From: Dermatophagoides farinae
Taxonomy: Eukaryota > Arthropoda > Arachnida > Sarcoptiformes > Pyroglyphidae
Reading direction: 5' to 3'
Length of the DNA: 64,000 nt
Assembly: GCF_024713945.1 (NCBI RefSeq)
Contig: NC_134682.1
Coordinates: 4,069,001-4,133,000, forward strand
Shown here: positions 35,178 to 50,593 of the stretch, piece by piece
Numbering within the stretch: the first letter of the stretch is position 1
How the letters are laid out: each line of letters opens with the position of its first letter
The notes under the pieces: model-generated
Seen by the model: only the letters and a program-made list of their open reading frames with translations
What the model was told of the DNA's origin: nothing
Databases searched by the model: none
Translations under genes and position numbers: made by a program

Positions 35178-36145
35178 ATGGAAACGACAACCATATCGTT
35201 AGGACCGGCTAGGTCGATACAATCGATACATTTATCATCATCATCATCACCATCATCATCGTCATCATCATCATCGAAACAATCGATTGGTCAATCATGG
35301 TTTTCATCATTTGTCATTATCATTGGCGTTGTTTTATTATTATTAGGCTGTGGTTGTGGACCATCATTACAGATTGCATTTGCACCGAAATTGATAACAA
35401 GATTTTGTTATAATTCACCAAATTTATCCACTATTAATGTAATGATGATGATGATTATGTTTATTTCCAGATTTTTTTTTTTAATTACTAATCATCATTT
35501 CAATTTATTTCCATCCACATTTTATATGTATAGAGCCAATGTGTCCTATGTAATTATTATATGTTTGATGCTACGGTAAGTTTTGGTGAAACAAAAAAAC
35601 TTTTTTTCTTTGTAAAATTATTATTTTTTTTTGTTATCATCAATAGGTTCTTGGATGTACTGGATCGGTTTGTAATCTCGTCATTTAAAATTCTTTTTTT
35701 GGTGTTTATTTTAAATTTCATTTTTCTCGATACACATACACACACAGACAGCATTAACGATGAATATAACGGCAACGCAGGCATTCTGTGTCATTTCACA
35801 ATGTTTAGGTGTAAGTTGAATTTTTTTTTTTTTTTTTTGAATCACAATTTCTTTTTTATTGAAAATATTTTACAGCAAATAAGACAACAACCAGTATTTT
35901 TGGGACGTCGTAAACGAGATAGTAATTCAAATATGATAATGGAACAATTAGCACCAATACAACGTTACAAGGATTCGAATTTGGATATGATCAATCAATC
36001 TGCTATATCTACATTACCGGTTGAATATCGTATCGAAAAAGAAGTTGAAGCAGATATTGTACCTGATGATGATATCGATAATGACGATGATGATGACGAT
36101 GATGGCTACGAAATTTCCGGCAAAGATTTGGATTCGTCAATCTAA
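35178..36145 (+). CDS. Secreted six-cysteine protein, paralogue A, with RRKR cleavage site
   Basis: Unrecognised secreted protein. Exons 35178-35438, 35534-35575, 35647-35671, 35752-35810 and 35876-36145 give 218 residues. A Ser-rich leader precedes the hydrophobic signal segment FVIIIGVVLLLLGCGCG at about residues 45-61. The mature part has six Cys in the pattern C-x12-C-x2-C-x11-C-x16-C-x4-C: RFCYN, SQCVLC, LGCTGS, AFCVISQC. The next gene has exactly the same spacing, which strongly supports these small exons and their joins. After the last Cys comes QIRQQPVFLG then RRKR, a furin-type dibasic site with a Gly before it. The C-terminal tail is acidic (Asp run) and ends KDLDSSI. It could be a growth-factor or hormone-like precursor. 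Confidence 0.65.
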
Positions 36146-36656
36146 TTGATCATCATTAATCATTAATCATCTAACTTGACCCTATTCATCATATATGAAT
36201 GAATGAAATTATTATAACTAACCTAACTTGTTTTATTTTGAATGATTTATTTTTTGTTTTTTTCTTTTATTGAAAAAAAATGTTGTTGTTTTTTTTTGTT
36301 TCCAAAAAAGAAAAATTTTTTTTTTCATTATTCAATGACAAATATGACATTTCCGCCTGGTTTGTTATTTTATTTTGTTAAAATTTATGAATCAATGAAT
36401 TCAAAACAACACAACAAACGACAACAACAACAACAACAACAAAAAAAAACATCCAATCAATTCAAATCCAATCCGGTCCAGTGAATTTATGGGTGGACAA
36501 ATAGATTCCAATATATATATTCGGATGTATTGTGGTGGTGGAAGATTGTGTGTTCGGGTCAGTCGGTTTTTTGTTGTTGTTGTTGTTGTTTGTGAAAATA
36601 AAATGAAAAATAAAAATATTTCATGATCATCATTCATTTACTGACTATCATTGAAA
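36146..36656. other. Spacer between the two six-cysteine genes
   Basis: 511 bases of poly-T, CAA repeat and TTG repeat sequence. It contains the 3' UTR of paralogue A and the promoter of paralogue B. No exon seen. Confidence 0.55.
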
Positions 36657-37641
36657 ATGGTTGATTCAATCAGAATGATGATGATGATGATACGAATGAA
36701 GAATATTTTCGTACTTATTACCACTGGTATTTGGTGGTCATCATTATTTTTCATTTCATTCATCAGTCTATTTCAACATTATTCAACCTATCCAATGGTA
36801 AGTTTATATATAAGTGAATAGCAAATTCTTTTATCATTCGATTTCGATGAAAAAATAGCCACAAATGAGAATATGTATACAATCAATTGATCCAACAAGA
36901 TTACCAAGTCAATGTATCTATTGTAAAAGTCGTACATTTCCAATTACTGTTCGTATGTGTACTGGTAATGTATGTTAATTTTTTTTTTTTTTTTTTTTTT
37001 GATAATGTGAATGATTGGGTTAACCAATATTTTGTGTTTTTTTTTTCTTGTTATATGAAGTCATATCTTCCGGCACGTATGACATTGAATGAAGCTTCGT
37101 GTTTGATAACCACTTGTCGTAAGGTGTGTTATATATATTCTATTTAATGAATGTCCATGATTGATTCGTTTTTTTTGTTTTGTTTGCATAGCAACTTCCA
37201 AGATATCCACCGGAACCATATTCATATATACGTCCAATGGCTAATAATAATATTGGTTATAATAATAATAATCATAATAGCTATAATAGCCATAATAATA
37301 ATAATGCAATGCATAATGATCCAATTAATGATGACGATGATGATAATGATCATAGTAATGATCATACGAATGGATCGAATGGTATCGATGATGTTGGTGG
37401 TAACAATGGTGGCAATGATATAATGGAACATCCATCAACAACAATAATCAATAAGATACGTAAACCAGCGAAATTTTTTCTTGGAAAACCACAAAAAATT
37501 CAAACATCAAGTAAGATTTTTTTCCTTCTCTCTCTCTTTCTCTCTCTCTCTCTATCAACAAACTCAATTCATATTAATATAACATTTTTTTCTTTTGATT
37601 AAAAATTGTAAATAGTTCGACCATTTTCGTTGTATGGATAA
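36657..37641 (+). CDS. Secreted six-cysteine protein, paralogue B
   Basis: Unrecognised secreted protein and tandem paralogue of the preceding gene. Exons 36657-36797, 36859-36969, 37061-37123, 37192-37510 and 37616-37641 give 219 residues. The N-terminal signal anchor is IFVLITTGIWWSSLFFISFI. The Cys module reads RICIQ, SQCIYC, RMCTGN, ASCLITTC with spacing C-x12-C-x2-C-x11-C-x16-C-x4-C, identical to paralogue A. Shared residues include SQC before the CxxC and CTG at Cys 4. The intron two residues after Cys 6 sits at the same place, phase 0, in both genes. The tail is Asn/Asp-rich and ends IRPFSLYG, a terminal Gly that could be amidated if the end were exposed. No RRKR site follows the module here. 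Function unknown. Confidence 0.65.
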
Positions 37642-38487
37642 TTTTGGAAGAATTTTATCTCCAAAAAAAAAAATGTTAAATTTCAACGACAAAAAAAAAA
37701 TAAACTTTGTACACTGATTTATTGGTTTCAAAGGATTTTTTTGTTTTGTTTTTTGGGGATTTTTCAACCATCATCATCATCCAAACTATTATTAATACAA
37801 CCACTACAACTACCTGCTGCCGCATCATTTCGAAGGAATTCATTTCATATATCATCACATTCAGCAGCAGTAAGCTAGCCAGCCAGTCAACCATTTGATG
37901 GACGTTGACATCTGTGGATGAAATATCAAATGTACGCATGTGTGTAAGAGATTCTTTAAGGAGCCCAAAACAAAACAAAAAAAAACTAGAAATAAAAATT
38001 TTCATTTCATCATCAATTGCACCCTGAAAATTTTCTTGTTTCTTTTTTTGGTTGATGATGGAAACGTCACGAATTATGATGATGATGATGATGACGATGC
38101 GGTCAAAGGTCTATTTCTCTATCGTTTCTATATATCAAAAAGGAGTGGTTGATAAAAACAAAAAGGTGGAGCCACCACCACAAACGAATCGGGCGTCGTA
38201 AGGAAAAAAAAGGTCAACCAAACAACCGATAAGCATTCCGACATTAATAAATACAGTATATAACCACTTAATCACATGCTGCAGCATCATAAAGGTTGTG
38301 TTTTCAATATTGCTAAACATCAGAGAGAGAGAGAGAGAAAGAGAGTTTAGACAGTAAAATGGAAAAAAATGAATGAATGAATGAATTGATGTGCCATGTG
38401 CTTTCACCCCCTCCCACCCTCATATTTCCTGTCATGATACGCTTGCTCGAATCATAAGACCAGTAGTTTGTGTTTAGAGTATACTCC

Positions 38488-38490
<3 letters not shown>

Positions 38491-38520
<30 letters not shown>
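38491..38520. repeat. (CT)n microsatellite
   Basis: 15 perfect CT units. A GA run lies about 170 bases upstream, so the two are complementary. Confidence 0.9.
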
Positions 38521-38523
<3 letters not shown>

Positions 38524-38802
38524 GTCATCATCATCATCATCATCATTACATGATTACATGAATCGTGCATCGACACTAACATTTGATATACAAAAAAAAA
38601 AAAATACCATCTGTATATTGGCGAAAAAAAATAGTGAATGAGTATGGCAATGATGAGGATGAGCTATTATAATAATTTATTATGAGTGAAAATTAACAAA
38701 CAAACGAATTGAACATGCGCAAAAAATAAATATCATCTGCCGAATTGAAAAGAAATAAGCAAAGAAGGGGATTGTCACGACGACTATGATGATGATGATC
38801 AA

Positions 38803-38823
38803 GACGACGACGACGACGACGAC
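38803..38823. repeat. (GAC)n microsatellite
   Basis: 7 GAC triplets in the DOT1L upstream interval. Confidence 0.9.
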
Positions 38824-40040
38824 AAAACCAAACCAAAAAAAAAAAAAAAATAAACGGCTGGCTCAATTCATACAAACTTTTAGCATCCTCTATTTTTTTT
38901 ATTATTATTATTTATTTATACAGAAAAAAATAAACAAATTTTTTTCTCCCAAAATGTAAATGATGGATATATTGGCCTAAAAAAAAGAAGAAAAAAAATC
39001 TGCCCATTTGGTTTTGGTTTTGGTTTTTTTTTCTTTCGTCGTGTGTGTGTGTTTGTGTGTGTGTGTGTGTATGTTTGGAACATCAACATTGTGGGTGAAC
39101 CATATGAAAATTTGTTTTGGTATTGCTGATCATCAGATCATATGTTTGAATGAAAATATAACCAACGATAATATATCAATGAAGGCTGGTATGGCCGATT
39201 ATTTTTCAAATCTCCATCATCATCATAATCATCATCATTTTTTGCGCCTTATTGTACATCATCATCATCATTGTTTTTAATGATTTTGACGAGAAAAAAA
39301 AACAAACGGAAAAATTTCAACGAAAAACACACACACAAAAGCCTTTTTTTGCCTCACATACACACACACAGTGTTTGTACATTGGGCCTTGATTGATTCG
39401 AAAAAACAACAAAAAGGCGAAAGGATTTATGGCTTCATTTGAATGATGATTGTGGGGTATTGTAAAAAAAAAATCCTGAAGTTTTTTTTTCTTCATTTTC
39501 CAATGAAAAATGTTTTTCGATAAACTACTACGGAACTATTTCATCGTAATCCATTAATAATTATCCAGAATTATAATCTCTTTTCTCGCGCCCACCATAA
39601 AAAAAGGAGAAAGAGAAACAGAGAATAAAACGAAAAACGACAACAATCGATTAATCGAATGTTGACAACAATACAAAACATTTAAATTCGAATACTGCCA
39701 TAACATTACATTTACACAAATGAAGAAATGAACGAATGAATTCTTTATCATTCTATATTTTCTTCCGTCTACTTATGTTTTACTCATTTTTATTCTTTGT
39801 TTTTTTTTCCAGAAAAAAAATGAAAAATTCAAATTTAATGAAATTAATCAACAAAATACGTCTGTGCCTCATTTTGATATTATAGGAGTTTTTTTTTAAT
39901 TTCAAATTTTGAATTTTTTTTTGTTTTGTTTTGTTTTGCTCACATTCGATCATCATCATATCTTACCACCATTATAACACCGCCACCCGATATATCCTAT
40001 CCTGATAACCCTTTTTTTTTATTTATTACCCTGTACTGCC

Positions 40041-45909
<5,869 letters not shown>

Positions 45910-46961
45910 AATAAGAAAAATCTCATGCTAATCATCTCTTTTATTTATTTTCCAGATAAATCAACCACATTCTATAATCAGAAAATGATATTCTAGAATC
46001 TAGATAGACAATGATTTTATCTCAATTAATTAATCACAATTCATAATCATCAATTTATACAAAGTTTATTCCGCTTTGGATTGTTTGAATTTTTATAGCT
46101 CCATGTTAGAAAATGTGTATGTGTTCCTCTCATCTCGTTTGTTCCATATGTTTTATATCTGCTATATGTATTCTTTCCGATTCTATCGTTCATTCATTAT
46201 GTATTCTACATTTTTACATCACAGTTCAAAATTCAACATCATTATCCATGATTTGATCTAGTGTTTTTCATTTCATTCTTCTCAATTTCTTTTTTTTCAT
46301 TTTCGTTTTTATTTGTTTACATCTACCTCTTATTTTGATGATGATGAAAGTGTGTGTGTGTATTCATTCTCAATCAAATCAATGGATACACACACCATTA
46401 TGTGTGGAGAGAGCTAAGAATCATGTGGAAAATTACTAAGCTGTAAAAAAAGGATTGTTTTTTTTCTCAATCTCATCATTCTTGTTCTGTAAATGTTTTT
46501 TTTTTCAACATTGAATTTTATGAATCAAGATTTTGATAATATAAATCACACTGCCAATAATGACCATGATAAATGTTTAGGAAAATTGATTGTTTTTTTT
46601 TTGCTTCATCTGATAATGCCAACAGTTGACAAAATTTGTAATTTTGACAAACACAAACACACACACACAATTCTGGATGTATATTTGTCATCATTTGATT
46701 ACTTATTTTTTACTTAATTTATTTTTTTTTCTTTTCTCTTTTTGGTGTCTTTTTAATAATTTGGTTATTTCTAAATAAATTTGACATTCTTTTGAATTGG
46801 TTTGTTTTCATTATGAAACCAATAGATATGGATAGAAAAAATGATTTTGACTATTTTTATCCAACCGGTATATTCATAAACAGCGAAATAGCCAAGTGTT
46901 TTTTTTGTGTTTAAATTTTTTTTAGCATTCGATTTTGTGTGTGTGTGTGTTGTGTGTGTAT
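45910..46961. other. DOT1L 3' flank and upstream of RING-BRCT gene
   Basis: About 1 kb, AT-rich, with short TG repeats at 46351 and 46935. The first several hundred bases are less repetitive and probably 3' UTR of DOT1L. Nothing coding is supported. Confidence 0.55.
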
Positions 46962-48716
46962 ATGAAAAGCAACACGAAATTAATGATGAAATCAGCAACG
47001 AAAAATCATCGTCATAATTTATCCGACAATATGGAATTGATAAAAAATTTGGAAAAAATGATTCGTCTATCGAAATGTTGTCTTAAATGTCAACATGATG
47101 AATTGCCATTGAAAATGATTAAATGTGGCCATTTATTCTGTTCAAATTGTCTATCTCATTTATCACAATGTCCATCATGTTTTTGTCATTTTGATCAAAC
47201 AGATATTAATGATGATGTATTGTTTGAGCAATTAGCAGATAAATGTTTAAAATTGCAAAAAACTTTGTTCACAAATGAAACCCTTGGTAATGATCATCTT
47301 GATGATTCTGGTGATATCAATCATAATTTGACTGTAGTTATTGATAATGAAATGAAAATTAAATCAAATACTATAACAACAATGGAAAATCAGCCATTGA
47401 AACATGATTGTTGCATTGAAAAAATGTTGCATCATACATTACAAGCGAATATTTGTCCAACTATCAACAATATCATGCAAAAATTGATCGATCCATTGAT
47501 AGTATCTCATCATTCCGAACAGAAATCATCACCACCATCATTCAAATTGGATGTATCGGTTCAAACTGATCAAATACCGGTAATTATACAATCAACGAAA
47601 TCCATTCAAACTGATCAAATACCGGTAATTATACAATCAACGAAATCCATTCAAACTGATCCATTGCCGGTAATTATGCAATCATGGAAATCCATTCAAA
47701 CCGATCCGATGCCAGTAATAATGCAATCAACGAAATCCATTCAAACCGATCCTTTACCGGTAGTTAATTTTTCATCTCAATCCGTACAAACTGATGCTAT
47801 GCAAACATCGGTTTTTTCATCAAACTCCAAACAAACAGAGGCAATATCAACAAATGAATCATCAATGGTAAAGAGTACGTCTATTAATGTGAAATCTTCT
47901 CAAAACGATGAATCACCAGTGAAAATTCCAACATATTTCCAGCCATTGTTGACAAGTACTGATAAAAAAAATAAAAAGAAAAAAAATCTCCCATTTTTAT
48001 CGAGCAATGAAGATTCTGATTATTCTGTTCCACTGAAACGTTTCTGTACATATTCATCATCATCGTCATCATCATCGTCATCGTCATCAGATACTTATAA
48101 TCATTTTGTCATACTATGTTCCAACCTTGAACAAATACAAAAACGGCGATTATCTAAAGCTGCCATTTCATTAAATTTTGAATTGGTCAAAGAATGGTCA
48201 TTGAATGTCACACATCTAGTGGTTGGTTCGGCACCTGGAACGAAAAAATCTGATCTTTTGACAACTAGATCATTCAAATATCTTATGGCATTGACTGCCA
48301 ATAAATGGATTGTACATTGGGATTGGATCACAGCATCATTGGCAAATGGAAGTTTAGTTGATGCTGAACCGTATGAAATCAAAGGAGTGAAAAATTGTGA
48401 TAAACTTGGCTGTCCAAATGAATCAAGACGAATGAAAATTGCTTTGTTTAAAAATTGTGCTATACATTTTTCCTCATTGATTAATTCTTCAGTAAGTTTG
48501 GACGAATTAAAACAAATTGTACAGCTTGGACGAGGTACGATTGTCGATCAATTAGAACAACTCGGTGTAATATTGCTCAAAATGCCTCATCTAAAACCTA
48601 TTTTAATCCATAATGAACACAAATATGAGAAGGGTGCTGATCTCAATGATTCTATCTGTTGTTTATCTGTTTCAGAATTTTTTGAGATTATTTGTCGATT
48701 AAAAAGTGTTTCATAA
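46962..48716 (+). CDS. RING-BRCT protein, BRCA1/BARD1-like, with IQTD repeat array
   Basis: Probable nuclear E3 ubiquitin ligase of the BRCA1/BARD1 DNA-repair group, single exon, 584 residues. The RING finger is at residues 40-73: CLKC, KCGHLFCSNC, CPSC. Tandem BRCT repeats lie at about 380-468 and 485-580, with THLVVGS, ANKWIVHWDWITASL and VQLGRGTIV. The segment YEIKG after the first BRCT resembles BRCA1 YEVRG, while SRRMK resembles both. No ankyrin repeats are present, against a canonical BARD1. The length is far below vertebrate BRCA1, so I leave BRCA1 or BARD1 open. Residues 199-296 carry seven 15-residue units with [IV]QTD. A Ser run (about 364-375) precedes the BRCTs. ATG at 46962 is preferred because the frame upstream is a TG repeat. 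AATAAA is at 48724. Confidence 0.82.
   Translation: MKSNTKLMMKSATKNHRHNLSDNMELIKNLEKMIRLSKCCLKCQHDELPLKMIKCGHLFCSNCLSHLSQCPSCFCHFDQTDINDDVLFEQLADKCLKLQKTLFTNETLGNDHLDDSGDINHNLTVVIDNEMKIKSNTITTMENQPLKHDCCIEKMLHHTLQANICPTINNIMQKLIDPLIVSHHSEQKSSPPSFKLDVSVQTDQIPVIIQSTKSIQTDQIPVIIQSTKSIQTDPLPVIMQSWKSIQTDPMPVIMQSTKSIQTDPLPVVNFSSQSVQTDAMQTSVFSSNSKQTEAISTNESSMVKSTSINVKSSQNDESPVKIPTYFQPLLTSTDKKNKKKKNLPFLSSNEDSDYSVPLKRFCTYSSSSSSSSSSSSDTYNHFVILCSNLEQIQKRRLSKAAISLNFELVKEWSLNVTHLVVGSAPGTKKSDLLTTRSFKYLMALTANKWIVHWDWITASLANGSLVDAEPYEIKGVKNCDKLGCPNESRRMKIALFKNCAIHFSSLINSSVSLDELKQIVQLGRGTIVDQLEQLGVILLKMPHLKPILIHNEHKYEKGADLNDSICCLSVSEFFEIICRLKSVS
47556..47849 (+). repeat. Seven-unit 45-base tandem repeat inside the RING-BRCT gene
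   Basis: The unit encodes 15 residues, consensus SIQTDPLPVIMQSTK. Units start at 47556, 47601, 47646, 47691, 47736, 47781 and 47826. Units 1 and 2 differ at only two of 45 bases, a sign of recent duplication. Units 6 and 7 are diverged (SVQTDAMQ, SKQTEAIS), and the last is partial. Confidence 0.9.
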
Positions 48717-48989
48717 ATCATTGAATAAAAAAATTCTTTTTTTTTTTAATCGAACGTTTTTTATGAACGCCATCTTGTTGTTGTTGTTTTTATGTGCGAT
48801 GACATTTCGTTTTTTTTCTTGATTTTTTTATTGTTATTGTTGTAAAAAATGAAATTTTTTTTTTGAAATAATAAATTAAATCATCATCATCATCATCATT
48901 CATCATACGTTGTGTTTGAGTTGTTTGTTTACTTTTTCTGTTTTTCTGTTTTGTTCAATTATCATATTTCATTCGTCATCATTGTTCAT

Positions 48990-49243
48990 ATGTGGGAATA
49001 TTCATTAACCTGGTTAATTGTATTGTTTCTAATCAATCTTGTTTCATTATCTATTGCTTGGAATATTTATGGTTCTCGTATCAATGTTCTCATTGATCGT
49101 AAAGAAGAAAAGGATTTAATTTTCGGTAATTTATATATTCTGGTTGAATAAACATTCATATTTTTTTTGTTTTGTTTCTAGATCAACTTCGTAAAGAGGC
49201 ATTGGAATTAAAGCTACCGAAAGAACATACACCAAGAATCTGA
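48990..49243 (+). CDS. 65-residue single-pass membrane protein
   Basis: Unrecognised small protein. Exons 48990-49125 and 49182-49243 join through a split Asp codon with a GTAATT donor and CTAG acceptor. It begins MWEYSLTWLIVLFLINLVSL, continues SIAWNIYG, then a charged tail RKEEKDLIFDQLRKEALELK ending HTPRI. That is one N-terminal membrane helix and a soluble amphipathic tail, a layout common in small mitochondrial or ER proteins. The stop TGA is followed by ATC and then the ATG of UBXN6, in the same frame. The two may share one mRNA, or they could be one protein if the TGA is read through or is a sequence error. The frame is open for a further 78 bases upstream, so an earlier start is possible. 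Confidence 0.6.
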
Positions 49244-49246
49244 ATC

Positions 49247-50593
49247 ATGCAGAAAATTAAAGATTTATTTAACAAGAAAAAAGGTGATCTAACATTCAAA
49301 AAGGCTGGACCTGGCTATCGTCTCAATGATAATGCATCACAAAGGCCTACTTCATCCACATCATCATCGGGTATGGGACGAATATTAGGTTCAGGTCAAT
49401 CAATTCAATCGAATGAATCACAACCAAAACGTCATGGTGGTCCAGATGAAAATGTAGCTAAAGCTACATTAGCTCGTCTGGAAACAAGACCAAATTCGAC
49501 AACAACAACAACCAGTGTAAATAAATCTACACTATACGATATAATGGCCGAAGAGAAACAAAAATTTGAAAAAGAATTAAAAATGAAAGATGATATGGAA
49601 GAGAAACGTCGTCTTCAACAACAACAACAACAGGAACAATTGAAACAAATGGAAAATCCTTTCAAAGAATTTGAAGAAGCACAACGATTCACTTGTCAAA
49701 CTTTGGATATAAATGATTCGATTCCATTCAAAGATATTATCCGACAAATTAAATCATCCATCTATGATAATTTTACTGATGATCCTGTTCTTCGATCAGC
49801 TATGATTGTATTCAATTGTAATCGATCTATCGATGATGGTCCTAACAACGGTGGCCGCAATGTTCGATTACAAAATTGTTTGGATATTTTGTTGAAAATT
49901 GTATCAAATCTATTGAATGCCGAAAATAATGAACAGCTAGAAAAATTTAAACGTGTACGACGATCTAAAATTGAACAAAAAGTTCTCAGCCTAGATGGTA
50001 CATTGGATTTTATGTTTGCCATTGGTTTCACCATTGATGATAAAGATTCTGATTGGCTAGTCTACGTAAATGATGATGATGAAGCTGGAAGAAAAGCTAA
50101 AATGACCTATCTAAAAGATTTGATTTCCAATCCACAAATCATTCCGATCGAATTGGATAGACAGGTTAAACTGATCGATCAATCGATACCAGTAGATGTT
50201 GAATCAGATGATCAAATAACATCGGCTAATATAAAAGAATATCATTCGAATCTTGAACGAACACGTCAAATTGAAGAAATGTTCATCAGTCGAGAAACAA
50301 AAGCCAAACTTTTAGTTACGAATCCAAATCTAAGCAATTATCGTTCGATATTTACAAAGCTTCGATTTAAATTTGAGCTAACTGGTGAAATGCAATTAAT
50401 TGAAGCAGTGTTTTATTCACAAGAAACATTGGCCGATGTAAAAAAATGGTTTCTAGAACAATATGGTAATGTATGTGATGGTCAATCCGTTCAATTCAAA
50501 CAAGGTCTATCATTATTGACCAATGAAAATGATACATTGGATATATTGAAATTATCACCTGCATCAACATTGTTGGCCGTTGTTGTTCATTAA
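49247..50593 (+). CDS. UBXN6: UBX domain protein 6 (UBXD1), p97/VCP adaptor
   Basis: Cofactor of the AAA ATPase p97/VCP in endolysosomal sorting and ER-associated degradation. Single exon, 448 residues (human 441). Order: N-terminal VIM-like helix region MQKIKDLFNKKKGDLTFKKA leading to GPGYRL, the conserved AGPG motif of UBXD1. ENVAKATLARLE corresponds to the conserved ALARLE segment. A PUB domain follows at about 160-270 (LQNCLDILLKIVSNLL, IEQKVLSLDGTLDFMFAIGF). The UBX ubiquitin-like fold is at about 365-448 (RSIFTKLRFKF to STLLAVVV). The usual FPR loop of UBX domains is not evident, as in UBXD1. AATAAA lies at 50620. The start codon is one codon after the stop of the small membrane protein. 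Confidence 0.9.
   Translation: MQKIKDLFNKKKGDLTFKKAGPGYRLNDNASQRPTSSTSSSGMGRILGSGQSIQSNESQPKRHGGPDENVAKATLARLETRPNSTTTTTSVNKSTLYDIMAEEKQKFEKELKMKDDMEEKRRLQQQQQQEQLKQMENPFKEFEEAQRFTCQTLDINDSIPFKDIIRQIKSSIYDNFTDDPVLRSAMIVFNCNRSIDDGPNNGGRNVRLQNCLDILLKIVSNLLNAENNEQLEKFKRVRRSKIEQKVLSLDGTLDFMFAIGFTIDDKDSDWLVYVNDDDEAGRKAKMTYLKDLISNPQIIPIELDRQVKLIDQSIPVDVESDDQITSANIKEYHSNLERTRQIEEMFISRETKAKLLVTNPNLSNYRSIFTKLRFKFELTGEMQLIEAVFYSQETLADVKKWFLEQYGNVCDGQSVQFKQGLSLLTNENDTLDILKLSPASTLLAVVVH

Larger units (their letters stand above)
37642..40040. other. Intergenic before DOT1L
   Basis: 2.4 kb with a CT run (38491-38520), GAC run (38803-38823), TG repeats near 39045 and CAT repeats. The last 150 bases are the likely DOT1L 5' UTR. 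No coding exon is supported. Confidence 0.6.
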
